A stretch of DNA of 64,000 bases. Source: Hymenobacter wooponensis. Its GTDB lineage: Bacteria > Bacteroidota > Bacteroidia > Cytophagales > Hymenobacteraceae. The DNA is taken from contig NZ_SRKZ01000003.1 in assembly GCF_004745865.1 (NCBI RefSeq), positions 1-64,000 on the forward strand. The letters are read 5' to 3'. Position 1 is the stretch's first letter, and each line of letters opens with the position of its first letter. A program made the position numbers and the translations under genes. The notes below the pieces were generated by a model that searched no databases, was not told where the DNA came from, and saw only the letters and a program-made list of their open reading frames with translations. This document shows, piece by piece, positions 24,995-34,243 of this stretch.

Positions 24995-25828
24995 CTATTT
25001 TTCAGCGGCTAGAAGCTGCCGTAATACGGGGTGTGCCGAGGAAGCGTAGGTAACTCCCGCTAGTTCCTCTACTGCTCGGATGCCTGCCACATTAGCTGTC
25101 CATATTGCTTCGGCAGCCAGAAGTTCAGCAGGGCTATACAAGCCAGTGTGCCAAGAGAGGCCTAGGCCTTGCGCCACTGTGCGTAAATGCGCGAGCCGCA
25201 CGCCGGAAACCCCGCCGGCCTCAGGGGCAGGAGTATAGATAGCCTCCTCCTTAACCCAAGCTACTGCCGAGGAAACGGCTTCCGCTACGTAACCTTGCGC
25301 TGAAAGGAGGAAAACTTCGTCTAGCTGACGCTCAGCGCGCTCTTGTGCTGCCCGCACGTAGGTGAGGGCATTGGGGCCTTTGCAGAAAGAAAATGCTGAG
25401 AAGTGCGTGTGCACCGTTTGGGCAAAATCGGCTCGGGCAATGGGCGCATCGAATGCGGAAAAAGGCTGGCATGTGACCAGCCAGTCGCAGCCGGAGGTGG
25501 TAGGAGCGTAGAGGCCAGCTCCCTGTCGCCATAACTGCAGGCGTATCCGGGCTTGGGGCAGTGCGTTGGCTGATGCCAACTGGCCTAGAGTTTGGCTCAA
25601 GGAGTGAGGAGTAGCTAGTGCGTCCGGTAAGGTCAGGCCCAGCACCCTCGCCGCCCGCTCTAAACGCTCTTGGTGTTGCTGGTGGTAACGTAGGCCAGTT
25701 TCAGCCCACACCAGTGTCTCAAAGAACCCATCGTTAAAGAACAAGCCTCGGTTGGGCAGTGGCAGCGCAAATTCTGCCGCCGGCAGTAACTGACCGTTGT
25801 AGAGCAGAAATTCTGAACCGGAGGTCAT
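24995..25828 (-). CDS. class IV aminotransferase (PabC/branched-chain-like)
   Basis: The 277-residue protein has the fold-type IV PLP-enzyme layout: the start LLYNGQLLPAAEFALPLPNR, the GLFFNDGFFETLVW loop, the RLERAARVLGL helix, the PLP lysine region (FCKGPNALTYVRAAQ), and an E-x-V-S motif (GYVAEAVSSAVAWV) replacing the usual EGTNIF-type loop. 4-Amino-4-deoxychorismate lyase (folate synthesis) fits size and neighbourhood with thyA. Branched-chain or D-amino-acid transaminase cannot be excluded. It ends at a terminator shared with the small gene. Confidence 0.82.
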   Translation of the reverse strand: MTSGSEFLLYNGQLLPAAEFALPLPNRGLFFNDGFFETLVWAETGLRYHQQHQERLERAARVLGLTLPDALATPHSLSQTLGQLASANALPQARIRLQLWRQGAGLYAPTTSGCDWLVTCQPFSAFDAPIARADFAQTVHTHFSAFSFCKGPNALTYVRAAQERAERQLDEVFLLSAQGYVAEAVSSAVAWVKEEAIYTPAPEAGGVSGVRLAHLRTVAQGLGLSWHTGLYSPAELLAAEAIWTANVAGIRAVEELAGVTYASSAHPVLRQLLAAEK

Positions 25829-25931
25829 GCGCTAGATGTGGCGATTAGAGAGGAGTGAAAGATTAAAACAGTTGATTTGGTTACGAAAAGATACGTTAAC
25901 CAAAAGCTCGGGCAAGGTGCTTGGCTACTTC

Positions 25932-27065
25932 TCAATTCAGCACAAACCGTTTGCCTGGCAGCGCCTTCACCACGCTCCGAAACTCTAGGCCTAACAGCAG
26001 GGAGGCCACTTGATGGACCGGCAATTGCGTTTTCCAGGCGATGGTGTCCATATGCTCTTCCTTCACTGCCTGCAGTACTTCAATAATATGAAACTCTTCG
26101 GTACTGAAGTCGGCTGGGTTAAATGTGGTTGGCCCTTTGAACTTGCCATTTAACTGTAAAGCGGCATCCCAGTTCAGTAATTGTTCCAGGTCTTTGGGCT
26201 CAGAGTAAAGCGCCGCCCGGTTGGTCTTAATCAGTTCATGGCAGCCTTCTGAAGCAGGGGAGCCCAGTGGCCCAGGCACGGCCAACACATCCCGGTCGTA
26301 GCCGTGGGCCAGATCGGCGGTAATGAGGGCACCGCCTTTGCGGGCGGCTTCTACTACCACAGTGCCATCGGACAGACCAGCAATAATTCTGTTACGGGAG
26401 GGAAAGTTATACTTGTCGGGCTGCGTGCCGAAGGGAAATTCGGTTAGCAGGCCTCCTTGGGTGAGCATTTTCTCCGCCGTTTTGCGGTGAGCGGCCGGAT
26501 AGAGCACATCTAGGCCAGTGGCCATCACACCCACCGTTTCTAAGCCCTCCTGCAGGGCCGCGCGGTGGGCGGCAATGTCAATGCCGTAGGCCAGTCCGCT
26601 CACTACCAGAGGGCGGTGCGCTACAAAGCCCTTCACTAGTCGCTCGGTCTGCTCGCGGCCGTAGTCGGTGGCTTGGCGAGTGCCCACAATGGCTACGGTT
26701 TTGGGGTGGTTCAGGTCGGCGGTGCCCTGGTAGTAAAGCAGCACGGGCGCATCGGGCAGTTGCTTGAGGCGCGCCGGAAACCGCTTGCTGGTGTAGAATA
26801 GTATCTGTACGCCTTCCTTCTCGGCTTTGCGCAAGCTGTCCTCGGCCTGCTTCAGCGCCTTTGTGCGCTCTAGGCCAGTCAGGATAGCCACCGTTGCCGG
26901 CCCAACGCCCGGAATCTTGCGCAGCTTGCCCGGCGGCAGGTGCAACACGTTCTTAGCCGAGCCCCCGTAGCTCATTAACTGCCGCGTTAGCTGCGGCCCG
27001 ATGTTAGGGAAGAGCGTTAGGGCAATTTCGTAAAGTACAGTGTCGTCGGAGGTAACAATAGGCAT
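25932..27065 (-). CDS. dprA: DNA-processing protein DprA
   Basis: The 377-residue protein has an N-terminal helix-hairpin-helix region (LRKIPGVGPATVAILTGLER). The Rossmann-like core includes GLAYGIDIAAHRAAL, ATGLDVLYPAAHR, PSRNRIIAGLSDGTVVVEA and KGGALITADLA. A C-terminal winged helix ends in FVLN. DprA loads RecA on incoming single-stranded DNA during natural transformation and is widespread beyond competent species. No other com genes are in this window. The layout is complete for the family. Confidence 0.95.
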   Translation of the reverse strand: MPIVTSDDTVLYEIALTLFPNIGPQLTRQLMSYGGSAKNVLHLPPGKLRKIPGVGPATVAILTGLERTKALKQAEDSLRKAEKEGVQILFYTSKRFPARLKQLPDAPVLLYYQGTADLNHPKTVAIVGTRQATDYGREQTERLVKGFVAHRPLVVSGLAYGIDIAAHRAALQEGLETVGVMATGLDVLYPAAHRKTAEKMLTQGGLLTEFPFGTQPDKYNFPSRNRIIAGLSDGTVVVEAARKGGALITADLAHGYDRDVLAVPGPLGSPASEGCHELIKTNRAALYSEPKDLEQLLNWDAALQLNGKFKGPTTFNPADFSTEEFHIIEVLQAVKEEHMDTIAWKTQLPVHQVASLLLGLEFRSVVKALPGKRFVLN

Positions 27066-27183
27066 AGGATAATGTATAAAGAACCTGTACTGCTGCCTTG
27101 AATAGTCAAATTAAATAGAGGCTTGAGTCGAATACCTGGTTGCCGATTGCTGGGCAAGGGCTAAGAATGACAGCGAAAAAAGC

Positions 27184-27543
27184 TTACCCTTGAGCTTTGC
27201 CAATAGCATCCAGCTCTTTCTTCATCTGCACCAGGAAGCCGCGCACCTTTTCCAAGCTTTGAATCACATCGATTTTCTCCTTGAGCTGGGGGCCTTTCTG
27301 CTTGAGCATATCGCGGGCCCCAGGGATGGTGTAGCCGCGCTCCTTTACCAGGTGGTAGATGGTCCGGAAGGTGTCAATATCCTGAGGGGTATAGAGGCGG
27401 TTGCCCTTTTTGCTCTTGCGCGGACGTAGCTCCTCAAACTCCGTCTCCCAGAACCGAATCAGGGAGGGAGCTACATTGAACTGAGCAGCCACCTCCCCAA
27501 TGGTAAAGTACTGCTTTTCGATGTCGCGCTCTTTGTATGGCAT
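27184..27543 (-). CDS. MerR-family transcriptional regulator
   Basis: The 119-residue protein begins with a MerR winged helix (QYFTIGEVAAQFNVAPSLIR, then FWETEFEELRPRKSKKGNRL and YTPQDIDTFRTIYHLV), followed by a short coiled-coil dimerisation helix. There is no C-terminal effector domain and no metal-binding cysteines. It therefore belongs to the short, effector-less MerR group common in Bacteroidota, whose targets are mostly unknown. It lies 118 bp upstream of dprA on the same strand. Confidence 0.88.
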   Translation of the reverse strand: MPYKERDIEKQYFTIGEVAAQFNVAPSLIRFWETEFEELRPRKSKKGNRLYTPQDIDTFRTIYHLVKERGYTIPGARDMLKQKGPQLKEKIDVIQSLEKVRGFLVQMKKELDAIGKAQG

Positions 27544-27909
27544 AAAGAAGAGGTAAAGCGCACGGAGGAGAGTCGTAACCCACCCGTAAATTGAAGTATA
27601 TGGCTCAGTTTACTAAGGTGCAAGCTAAGGCTTACGAAGGAATTCAGCAGGGAGAATAGCCCGTATAGAGTAAAAACTACAAGGCCTTACAGTTTTTGTT
27701 TATTTCATCCTATACCCACGGTAGCTAGCGGTCTTCGTTTTGCCGAGCGATGAGCTGCCTGCAAGGCCTTCGGAGCTGCGCCGACTTCCGAGCGAAGTGT
27801 CTACCTTTGCAGAAATACCTTCTAGCCCGGTTCTTTAGGGCTCTGAAGTTGTAAAGTAGCCATTTTTGTTGCCGTCGCCAATCTGGCGGCTCGGTCTTAT
27901 ATCTCCTGC
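27544..27909. other. 366 bp divergent intergenic region
   Basis: No gene is seen. It separates the minus-strand MerR gene from alaS and holds a good -7 box at 27802-27809. Confidence 0.5.
27802..27809 (+). promoter_or_regulatory. candidate -7 promoter box for alaS
   Basis: TACCTTTG is an exact TAnnTTTG match about 100 bp before the alaS start. No convincing -33 TTTG is visible. Confidence 0.45.
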
Positions 27910-30594
27910 ATGTCACTCCCTACCGCCAGCCACGTCCGCCAGCAGTTCCTGGATTTCTTCGCCTCCAAAGGCCACCACATTGTGCCATCGGCGCCCATTG
28001 TGGTGAAGGACGACCCTACGCTGCTGTTCATCAACTCGGGCATGGCCCCGTTTAAGGACTATTTCCTTGGTAACAAGCCGGCCCCATTCAAGCGCATTGC
28101 CGATACGCAAAAATGCTTGCGCGTATCGGGCAAGCACAACGACCTGGAAGAGGTAGGGTACGACACCTACCACCACACCATGTTCGAGATGCTCGGCAAC
28201 TGGTCGTTTGGTGACTACTTCAAGAAGGACGCAATTGCCTGGGCCTGGGAACTGCTTACCGATGTGTTTAAGCTGCCCAAGGACCGCCTCTACGTCACCT
28301 ATTTTGAAGGTGACAAGGGCGACGGCCTCGGTCCTGACACTGAGACCCAGGACCTGTGGCGGCAGTACGTGGCCGAGGAGCGCATTTTGCCCGGCAACAA
28401 GAAGGACAACTTCTGGGAGATGGGCGACACCGGCCCCTGCGGCCCTTGCACCGAAATCCACATCGACCTGCGCGACGAGGCTGAGGTAGCCCAGAAGGGC
28501 GGCGCCGAACTGGTAAACGCCGACCACCCCCAAGTGGTGGAAATCTGGAACAACGTGTTCATGGAGTTTGAGCGCCGCGCCGATAAGTCGCTGCTAAAAC
28601 TGCCTCAGCAGAACGTAGATACGGGCATGGGCTTCGAGCGTTTGATGATGGCCGTGTCGGGGGTGAAGTCAAACTACGACACCGACGTATTCCAGCCGCT
28701 CATCCAGTTCATTGCCTCGCAGGTAGGCCTGCAGTACCACGGCACGGCCCCCGCCACCGTGAACGACCAGCCCGCAACCGAGAACGAGAAGACGGACATC
28801 GCCATCCGGGTTATTGCCGACCACATCCGGACCATCAGCTTCACTATTGCCGACGGCCAGCTGCCCAGCAACGTGAAAGCCGGCTACGTAATTCGCCGTA
28901 TTCTGCGCCGGGCCGTGCGCTACGCCTTCTCGTCGCTGAACCAGAAGCAGCCTTTCCTCTACAAGCTGGTACCCGTATTGGCCGACCAGATGGCGAACAT
29001 CTTCCCCGAGCTCAAGCAGCAGCAGCAGTTTGTGCAGCGCGTAATTGAGGAAGAGGAAATTGCCTTCCTGAAAACGCTGGAGAACGGCCTGCGTCGCCTC
29101 GACGCCCTGGAAGAATCCGCCCGCGCCAACGGCAACCGCATCGATGGCAAAACTGCTTTCGAGCTATCCGATACGTTTGGCTTCCCGCTGGACCTTACTG
29201 CCCTCATTGCCCGTGAAAAGGGCCTGACGGTGGACGAGGAAGGCTTCAAGAAAGAGTTGGAGGCTCAGAAAAACCGCTCTCGCAACGCCCAGGAGGCCGA
29301 GCAGAGCGACTGGACCATTGTAACGGAATCGGAAGAGCAGCCCGTGTTTGTGGGCTACGACCAGGAGGAGGCCCCGGCCCGCATCCTGCGCTACCGCCGC
29401 ACCGACCGGAAAGGCAAAACCGAGTACCAGGTGGTGCTCGACCAGACGCCGTTCTACGCCGAGTCGGGCGGACAGATTGGTGACACGGGTTACCTGGTGT
29501 CGCCGCTAAGCAAGGTGCGCGTACTCGACACGAAAAAGGAGAACGACCTTATTGTGCATACCGTGCTGGATCTGCCCCAGGACCTGGACGCCGACTTTAG
29601 CGCCGAGGTAGACCACGCCCGCCGCGACCAGATCCGCCGCAACCACACGGCCACGCACTTGCTGCAAGCTGCCCTGCGCGAGGTGGTGGGTACCCACGTA
29701 GCTCAGAAAGGCTCATTGGTGAACGAAAAGCTACTCCGCTTCGACTTCAGCCACTTCACCAAGGTAACCGACGACCAGCTACGGCAGGTGGAAACCATCG
29801 TGAACCAGCGCATTCGTCAGCAAATCCCGCTGGACGAGCGCCGCAACGTGCCCATTGACGAAGCTAAAGCCCTGGGCGCAACCGCGCTGTTTGGCGAGAA
29901 GTACGGCGAGTTTGTGCGCGTTATCACCTTCGACCGGGAGTTTTCTGTGGAGCTTTGCGGTGGCACCCACGTGCGCACCACCGGCGACATAGGCTTCTTC
30001 AAAATCACCTCGGAAAGCGCGGTAGGTGCGGGCGTACGTCGCATTGAAGCCGTAACGGCTGAAGCCGCCGAGTCCTTCGTTAACCAGCAGCTGGATCTGT
30101 TAGGCCAGGTGCGTGAGGCCCTGGGTAACCCCCAGCACCTCATCCCCAGCATCGAGAAGCAGACCGAAGAAATTGCCAACCTGCGTAAGCAGATTGAGCA
30201 GTTTGCGCAGCAGAGCATCAATCAGCAGAAAGACCAGATGGTAGGCCAGGTAAAGCCGCTGAATGGCGTGAGCTTCCTGGCCGCCCAGGTGCAGGCTACC
30301 TCCGCCGACGGCCTCAAATCCTTGGCCTTCAACCTGCGACAGGCGGTACCGAACCTGGTGGCCGTGCTCGGCGCTGAAATCGACGGCAAGCCTCAGTTGG
30401 CCGTAATGCTCGACGATGAGCTTTCCAAAGGCGGCAAGCTCAATGCCAGCACCCTGGTACGTGAGTTGGCCAAGGAAATCCAGGGCGGAGGCGGCGGACA
30501 GCCGTTCTTCGCTACGGCCGGTGGCAAGAACGTAGGTGGCCTAGGCGCTGCCATTAGTAAAGCCGAGGAATTGATCAGCAAGGCGCTGGCCTAG
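27910..30594 (+). CDS. alaS: alanyl-tRNA synthetase
   Basis: The 894-residue enzyme charges tRNA-Ala. The class II catalytic core starts with ASHVRQQFLDFFASKGHHIV and holds motif 2 and motif 3 (GMGFERLMMAVSGV). The editing domain has the zinc/active-site motif HTATHLLQAAL and the distal CGGTHVRTTGDIG. A coiled coil and the C-Ala domain (GGGGGQPFFATAGGKN, then GLGAAISKAEELI) close the protein. All parts are complete. The TAG stop belongs to a GGCCTAG motif. A hairpin terminator follows. Confidence 0.98.
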   Translation: MSLPTASHVRQQFLDFFASKGHHIVPSAPIVVKDDPTLLFINSGMAPFKDYFLGNKPAPFKRIADTQKCLRVSGKHNDLEEVGYDTYHHTMFEMLGNWSFGDYFKKDAIAWAWELLTDVFKLPKDRLYVTYFEGDKGDGLGPDTETQDLWRQYVAEERILPGNKKDNFWEMGDTGPCGPCTEIHIDLRDEAEVAQKGGAELVNADHPQVVEIWNNVFMEFERRADKSLLKLPQQNVDTGMGFERLMMAVSGVKSNYDTDVFQPLIQFIASQVGLQYHGTAPATVNDQPATENEKTDIAIRVIADHIRTISFTIADGQLPSNVKAGYVIRRILRRAVRYAFSSLNQKQPFLYKLVPVLADQMANIFPELKQQQQFVQRVIEEEEIAFLKTLENGLRRLDALEESARANGNRIDGKTAFELSDTFGFPLDLTALIAREKGLTVDEEGFKKELEAQKNRSRNAQEAEQSDWTIVTESEEQPVFVGYDQEEAPARILRYRRTDRKGKTEYQVVLDQTPFYAESGGQIGDTGYLVSPLSKVRVLDTKKENDLIVHTVLDLPQDLDADFSAEVDHARRDQIRRNHTATHLLQAALREVVGTHVAQKGSLVNEKLLRFDFSHFTKVTDDQLRQVETIVNQRIRQQIPLDERRNVPIDEAKALGATALFGEKYGEFVRVITFDREFSVELCGGTHVRTTGDIGFFKITSESAVGAGVRRIEAVTAEAAESFVNQQLDLLGQVREALGNPQHLIPSIEKQTEEIANLRKQIEQFAQQSINQQKDQMVGQVKPLNGVSFLAAQVQATSADGLKSLAFNLRQAVPNLVAVLGAEIDGKPQLAVMLDDELSKGGKLNASTLVRELAKEIQGGGGGQPFFATAGGKNVGGLGAAISKAEELISKALA

Positions 30595-30649
30595 ATTTGT
30601 ATTTTAAGCGGGAGGCGGTATTTTTGACCGTTCATCCGACTAACGTCAG

Positions 30650-30695
30650 CGGGCGTTGTGAGGCAGTGAAGTCACTACCACACAACGTCCGTTTT
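30650..30695 (+). terminator. alaS terminator
   Basis: CGGGCGTTGTG (30650-30660) pairs with CACAACGTCCG (30681-30691, one wobble), and an inner AGTGA/TCACT stem and trailing TTTT complete it. Confidence 0.75.
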
Positions 30696-30762
30696 GCTTG
30701 TATAATTAGTTGAGAACATGAAAGCTTACGTGTAGCAAGCTGGTTATTCAGAGTATCTATTA

Positions 30763-31512
30763 ATGAAGAGATTATTTACTGCATTATTGCTTAGCAGTTC
30801 CGTTCCGGTTGTAGGCCAGCAAAAAGCCGCACCCAGCCAAACCTTCTACTCAGACCATGCCTTCCAAAAGCTTTTAGTGGACGATGGCGATGTAGCCTTT
30901 GTGGTGGATCACTATTCAACCGGAATAACGAGTTGGATAGATAGCACTTTCAGCTTGACGGATGGCTACCTGCGCCAAGTTGTACAAACCAATATGCTAG
31001 CAACGGGAGATACCAGCGAAGTCACTACGCGTTGGCACCGAAACGGGCATTTGCAATGGCGAGAGGAGAGGCTTAATAAGAAACAACACGGAACCCAACT
31101 CTACTACGATAAAGCAGGGCAGCTCCGGCACCAACATGGGTATGTAGCCGGTACCCTCAAAAATACCACGTGCGAGCCGACCGTGGGGGCACGGCAGGTG
31201 TGTCAGAATACAGAAACCATCGCCCCTCAGTATCCAAGCGGGGTGGAAGGGATATTACGCTTCGTGGGAGAGAATATACACTACCCTTTAGATGCCCTCG
31301 CGCAGCGAAAGCAAGGAAAAGTGCTTGTGTACTTTGTGGTTGATGAAATTGGACAAGTACGAAATGTACGTATCAAACAATCAGTATTCCCAAGCTTAGA
31401 TGCAGAGAGTATGCGGGTAGTAAAGAGGTTGGGCCGGTTTGAGCCATGCCGTAAAGCCGGCATGGCAGTACCAACTTCCTTCATAGTGCCAGTCACTTTC
31501 AACATTAATTAA
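30763..31512 (+). CDS. secreted YwqK/MORN-TonB C-terminal protein (paralogue 1)
   Basis: The 249-residue protein has a signal peptide ending near VVGQQ. The middle has YwqK/MORN_2-like repeats (WHRNGHLQWREERLNKKQHG, LYYDKAGQLRHQHGY). The C-terminal 90 residues are a TonB C-terminal domain (GKVLVYFVVDEIGQVRNVRI, KQSVFPSLDAESMRVVKRLG). There is no N-terminal membrane anchor, so it is not a classical energising TonB; it is probably periplasmic. It opens a same-strand cluster with two paralogues and an unrelated secreted protein. Two cysteines (TTCEPTVGARQVC) are unique to this copy. Confidence 0.82.
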   Translation: MKRLFTALLLSSSVPVVGQQKAAPSQTFYSDHAFQKLLVDDGDVAFVVDHYSTGITSWIDSTFSLTDGYLRQVVQTNMLATGDTSEVTTRWHRNGHLQWREERLNKKQHGTQLYYDKAGQLRHQHGYVAGTLKNTTCEPTVGARQVCQNTETIAPQYPSGVEGILRFVGENIHYPLDALAQRKQGKVLVYFVVDEIGQVRNVRIKQSVFPSLDAESMRVVKRLGRFEPCRKAGMAVPTSFIVPVTFNIN

Positions 31513-31533
31513 CTTTCACCCTACCCGTATTCT

Positions 31534-32289
31534 ATGCGCATTTTTATTCTTTTTATTACTGCAGGCTTGCTTACTGGTCTTAATAAGAGCGCTGAAGCCC
31601 AGCAACCGGGACAGTCGCTTAACGATTTCTACCGACAGCAGCCTAAAAAGAACACTTTGGGCTTCGGACCTGGCTTCCTGTTCCGGACCGATACAGTGCG
31701 AGTTGCAACTATAGGGGGCGTTATAAAGAAGTATTACCCGTCGGGGCAAATGTATGAACAGGCCGCCGTTTCCGACTTACAAAAGGGCACCCTTAACGGT
31801 GAGCATACCCGGTGGTATGAAAACGGGCAGGTGCAACTACAGGAGAAGTATCAAGCCGATGAGTTAGAGGGAGAGCAGGTTATCTACTACCCCAGTGGAG
31901 CTGTAAAAACCCGCCGCCAGTATCTGCACGGTAAGCTCTTGGAATCCGGCAGCTTCACGCTCAATGGTACTCCGCAAAACGCTCCGGAGCTGCTGGTTTT
32001 TCCAGAGTATCCGGGCGGCTTACTGCCGCTCCTGACGGATATTCAGAAGCGTACAAACTATCCCCGGCCGCTTATTCGGCAAAACGTAACGGGCAAAGTA
32101 GTGGTGGAGTTCCTGGTAGATGCCCAGGGGCGTGTACAGCAGGCCCGGGTGCGGCAGAGTGTTCACCCACAGCTTGATGCGGAGGCGTTGCGCGTAGTCA
32201 ACAGCCTACGCGGCTGGACGCCGGGACGCCTTGACGGCGACGCTGCCGACGTTATGTTTGGCCTGCCAGTCACTTTCACCATTCGCTAG
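31534..32289 (+). CDS. secreted YwqK/MORN-TonB C-terminal protein (paralogue 2)
   Basis: The 251-residue protein has the same plan as its neighbours. A signal peptide ends at AEAQ, YwqK/MORN_2 repeats follow (KYYPSGQMYEQAAV, TRWYENGQVQLQEKYQADEL, YYPSGAVKTRRQYLHGKL), and then a TonB C-terminal domain (GKVVVEFLVDAQGRVQQARV, RQSVHPQLDAEALRVVNSLR). The repeats bear the G-x-x-x-x-Y-x-N/S-G-x signature. The 22 bp gap to the previous gene suggests one operon. Its signal peptide resembles that of the next, otherwise unrelated, protein. Confidence 0.82.
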   Translation: MRIFILFITAGLLTGLNKSAEAQQPGQSLNDFYRQQPKKNTLGFGPGFLFRTDTVRVATIGGVIKKYYPSGQMYEQAAVSDLQKGTLNGEHTRWYENGQVQLQEKYQADELEGEQVIYYPSGAVKTRRQYLHGKLLESGSFTLNGTPQNAPELLVFPEYPGGLLPLLTDIQKRTNYPRPLIRQNVTGKVVVEFLVDAQGRVQQARVRQSVHPQLDAEALRVVNSLRGWTPGRLDGDAADVMFGLPVTFTIR

Positions 32290-32324
32290 ATTTCCAGTAG
32301 TCATTCACCCATATCTAATAGCTT

Positions 32325-33293
32325 ATGCGCATTTCTACCTTCCTACTTGCCGCAGGCCTGCTGACTGGCCTAGCAACCTCAGTTTCGGCTCAGACCTTTA
32401 CGGACCCCGGCGCCTACAACAACTTTATTGTGAGTGAGCAGCGGGCCATGCTCAAGAAGAACCTGCGCTACATCAGCAAATCGGCGCACTCGGATAATGA
32501 GAAGAAGATTGACGCCAAGCGCCAGGACCTGATCAAGCAAACGGAACTATCGCTGAACAAAGTGGCCAAGATGCCGGCTTTTCAGGATGATAAAGGCTTT
32601 AAGGAGCAGACTACCGAAGCCCTCTACCAACTCCTGAAGGTGTACTCCGAGGATTACAAGGCCGTGGACATGCTAGCGGCTACCCGCACGGCCACCGTGG
32701 CTAACATGGAGCAATATTTCAAGCTTCAAGAAATTGCCGAAGCCAAGCTGCAGGTGGTAAACGATTCCGTTGATGCGGCCCAAAAGCGGTTTGCCCAGCG
32801 CCATAAAATGACCATTTCAGAAGACCCGGAGGGCAAGCGTCTGGCTAACTATATGCGGCAGGTGTCAGAAGTGAACAGCTATCAGCACAAAGTATATCTG
32901 GCGCAGTTTCGCATTGAGAAAGCCAACGCCCGCCTCACCGATGCTCTAAATGCCCAAGATGCCGCCGCGTTTGAGGTAGCCCGCCAGCAATTGGTGCAGG
33001 ATGCCCAAACCGCCGCCACTGAGTTAACTTCCATTACACCGTTCCGGGGCAAGGATGCTCAGTACCGCGACGCCGCCCGAAACCTGGTGAAGTTCTACGG
33101 GGCTTTTGCCACAAACCAAGCCGCTCAAATGAAAGAGTTGATGGAGCGCAAAGACCGCCTCACAAAAGCAGAGGCTGACAAGTTTAATGGCTTCATCAAT
33201 ACCTATAACTCCCAAAACCAGAAGCTATCTACGGCTTATAACCAAGCCGGCAATAACTTCCAGTCAACTTACATTCCGGTGTTTAACGACTAG
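32325..33293 (+). CDS. secreted helical protein (LIC11966-like surface protein)
   Basis: The 322-residue protein has a signal peptide (MRISTFLLAAGLLTGLATSV, cleaved near SAQ) and is otherwise a long alpha-helical, Lys/Gln/Ala-rich chain without cysteine. The LIC11966-type surface-protein assignment comes from family memory (helical secreted protein of about 320 residues in Bacteroidota and Leptospira) and is moderately sure. It lies 35 bp after the second YwqK-TonB gene and ends at a strong terminator, so it closes that operon. The role is unknown. Confidence 0.65.
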   Translation: MRISTFLLAAGLLTGLATSVSAQTFTDPGAYNNFIVSEQRAMLKKNLRYISKSAHSDNEKKIDAKRQDLIKQTELSLNKVAKMPAFQDDKGFKEQTTEALYQLLKVYSEDYKAVDMLAATRTATVANMEQYFKLQEIAEAKLQVVNDSVDAAQKRFAQRHKMTISEDPEGKRLANYMRQVSEVNSYQHKVYLAQFRIEKANARLTDALNAQDAAAFEVARQQLVQDAQTAATELTSITPFRGKDAQYRDAARNLVKFYGAFATNQAAQMKELMERKDRLTKAEADKFNGFINTYNSQNQKLSTAYNQAGNNFQSTYIPVFND

Positions 33294-33311
33294 CGTTTCG
33301 GCCTTATCGCA

Positions 33312-33355
33312 TCGGGCGCTGTTTGCACTGGTAAACAGCGCCCGATTGCTTTTTT
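33312..33355 (+). terminator. rho-independent terminator
   Basis: TCGGGCGCTGTTT (from 33312) pairs with AAACAGCGCCCGA (33333-33345), followed by TTGCTTTTTT. Confidence 0.88.
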
Positions 33356-33363
33356 ACACCCGC

Positions 33364-33371
33364 TATCTTTG
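33364..33371 (+). promoter_or_regulatory. candidate -7 promoter box
   Basis: TATCTTTG fits TAnnTTTG, lies directly after the terminator and 30 bp before the third YwqK-TonB gene, and has a TTG 15 bp upstream. Confidence 0.5.
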
Positions 33372-33401
33372 CTTTTCTATACTAACTAACCGCCTTATTT
33401 T

Positions 33402-34199
33402 ATGACAATACGCATTGCCACAGCCATTGTAGCGCTAGCCAGCACTGGGGCTTATGCTCAACAATCTGAGGCGCCTGTGCCTTCTAAAAAGATAGAATAT
33501 ACCGATGCTACTAATCATAAGCTGCCTTCCGAGGAAGGAGCTACTCGCCGTATTGAAACTACCTTCCGAGACAGCGTAAGCGGGGGCGTGCGGGAATATT
33601 ATTTGCCATCGGGCAAGCTGCGCTCCTACGTGTTCTATGCCAATCTACGCAAGCACTTTCGGCATGGCACCTCCACGTACTTCTATGAAAGTGGCCAGCT
33701 GCAGCGTAAGGAAAGCTATGTGGTAGGTAAGTTGGAGGGGGAGCGAGTAACCTATTACCCCGACGGTACCTTGAAACGGCGCGACCAAATAGTGCCGGGG
33801 CAGCCCGTAACCGGTGAATGCTATGGGCCAGATGGCAAGCCCGTCGCGTATTACCCCTTCGAAACTATGCCCGTATACTCCAGGGGTGATGGTAGCCAAC
33901 AGGCCGTAGTACAGGATGTGATGAACAATACCCACTACCCCCAGGATGCGCTGCGTCAGCGCGTGTATGGTATCGTAAAGATTAAGTTTGTGGTAGATCA
34001 AGACGGTAAGGTACGGGATGTGCGACCTGAGAAAACGCCTGCTGGTGCCGTGCCCCCAAACCTAGCGGATGCGTATCAGCAGCTACAGGAAGCCGCCATA
34101 ACGGCTGTGCGCCAGCTGAAACCCTTTACACCGGGCCGGCACGATGGTGAGCCAGTGGCGGTTTCTTACACGGTACCTCTTACCTTTCGGATTAAATAA
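33402..34199 (+). CDS. secreted YwqK/MORN-TonB C-terminal protein (paralogue 3)
   Basis: The 265-residue third copy has a signal peptide ending at GAYAQ. Its YwqK-like repeats include EYYLPSGKLRSYVFY, TYFYESGQLQRKESYVVGKL and YYPDGTLKRRDQIV, and the TonB C-terminal domain reads GIVKIKFVVDQDGKVRDVRP. It is separated from the first two by a terminator and has its own promoter-like box, so it is transcribed alone or with gatB. The three copies are diverged well beyond recent duplication. YwqK-type repeats are often immunity or surface modules; the function here is unknown. Confidence 0.82.
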   Translation: MTIRIATAIVALASTGAYAQQSEAPVPSKKIEYTDATNHKLPSEEGATRRIETTFRDSVSGGVREYYLPSGKLRSYVFYANLRKHFRHGTSTYFYESGQLQRKESYVVGKLEGERVTYYPDGTLKRRDQIVPGQPVTGECYGPDGKPVAYYPFETMPVYSRGDGSQQAVVQDVMNNTHYPQDALRQRVYGIVKIKFVVDQDGKVRDVRPEKTPAGAVPPNLADAYQQLQEAAITAVRQLKPFTPGRHDGEPVAVSYTVPLTFRIK

Positions 34200-34243
34200 C
34201 CAGTTTTCCGACCTTGCCCAATGGGCAGGGTGCCCTGCATTGT

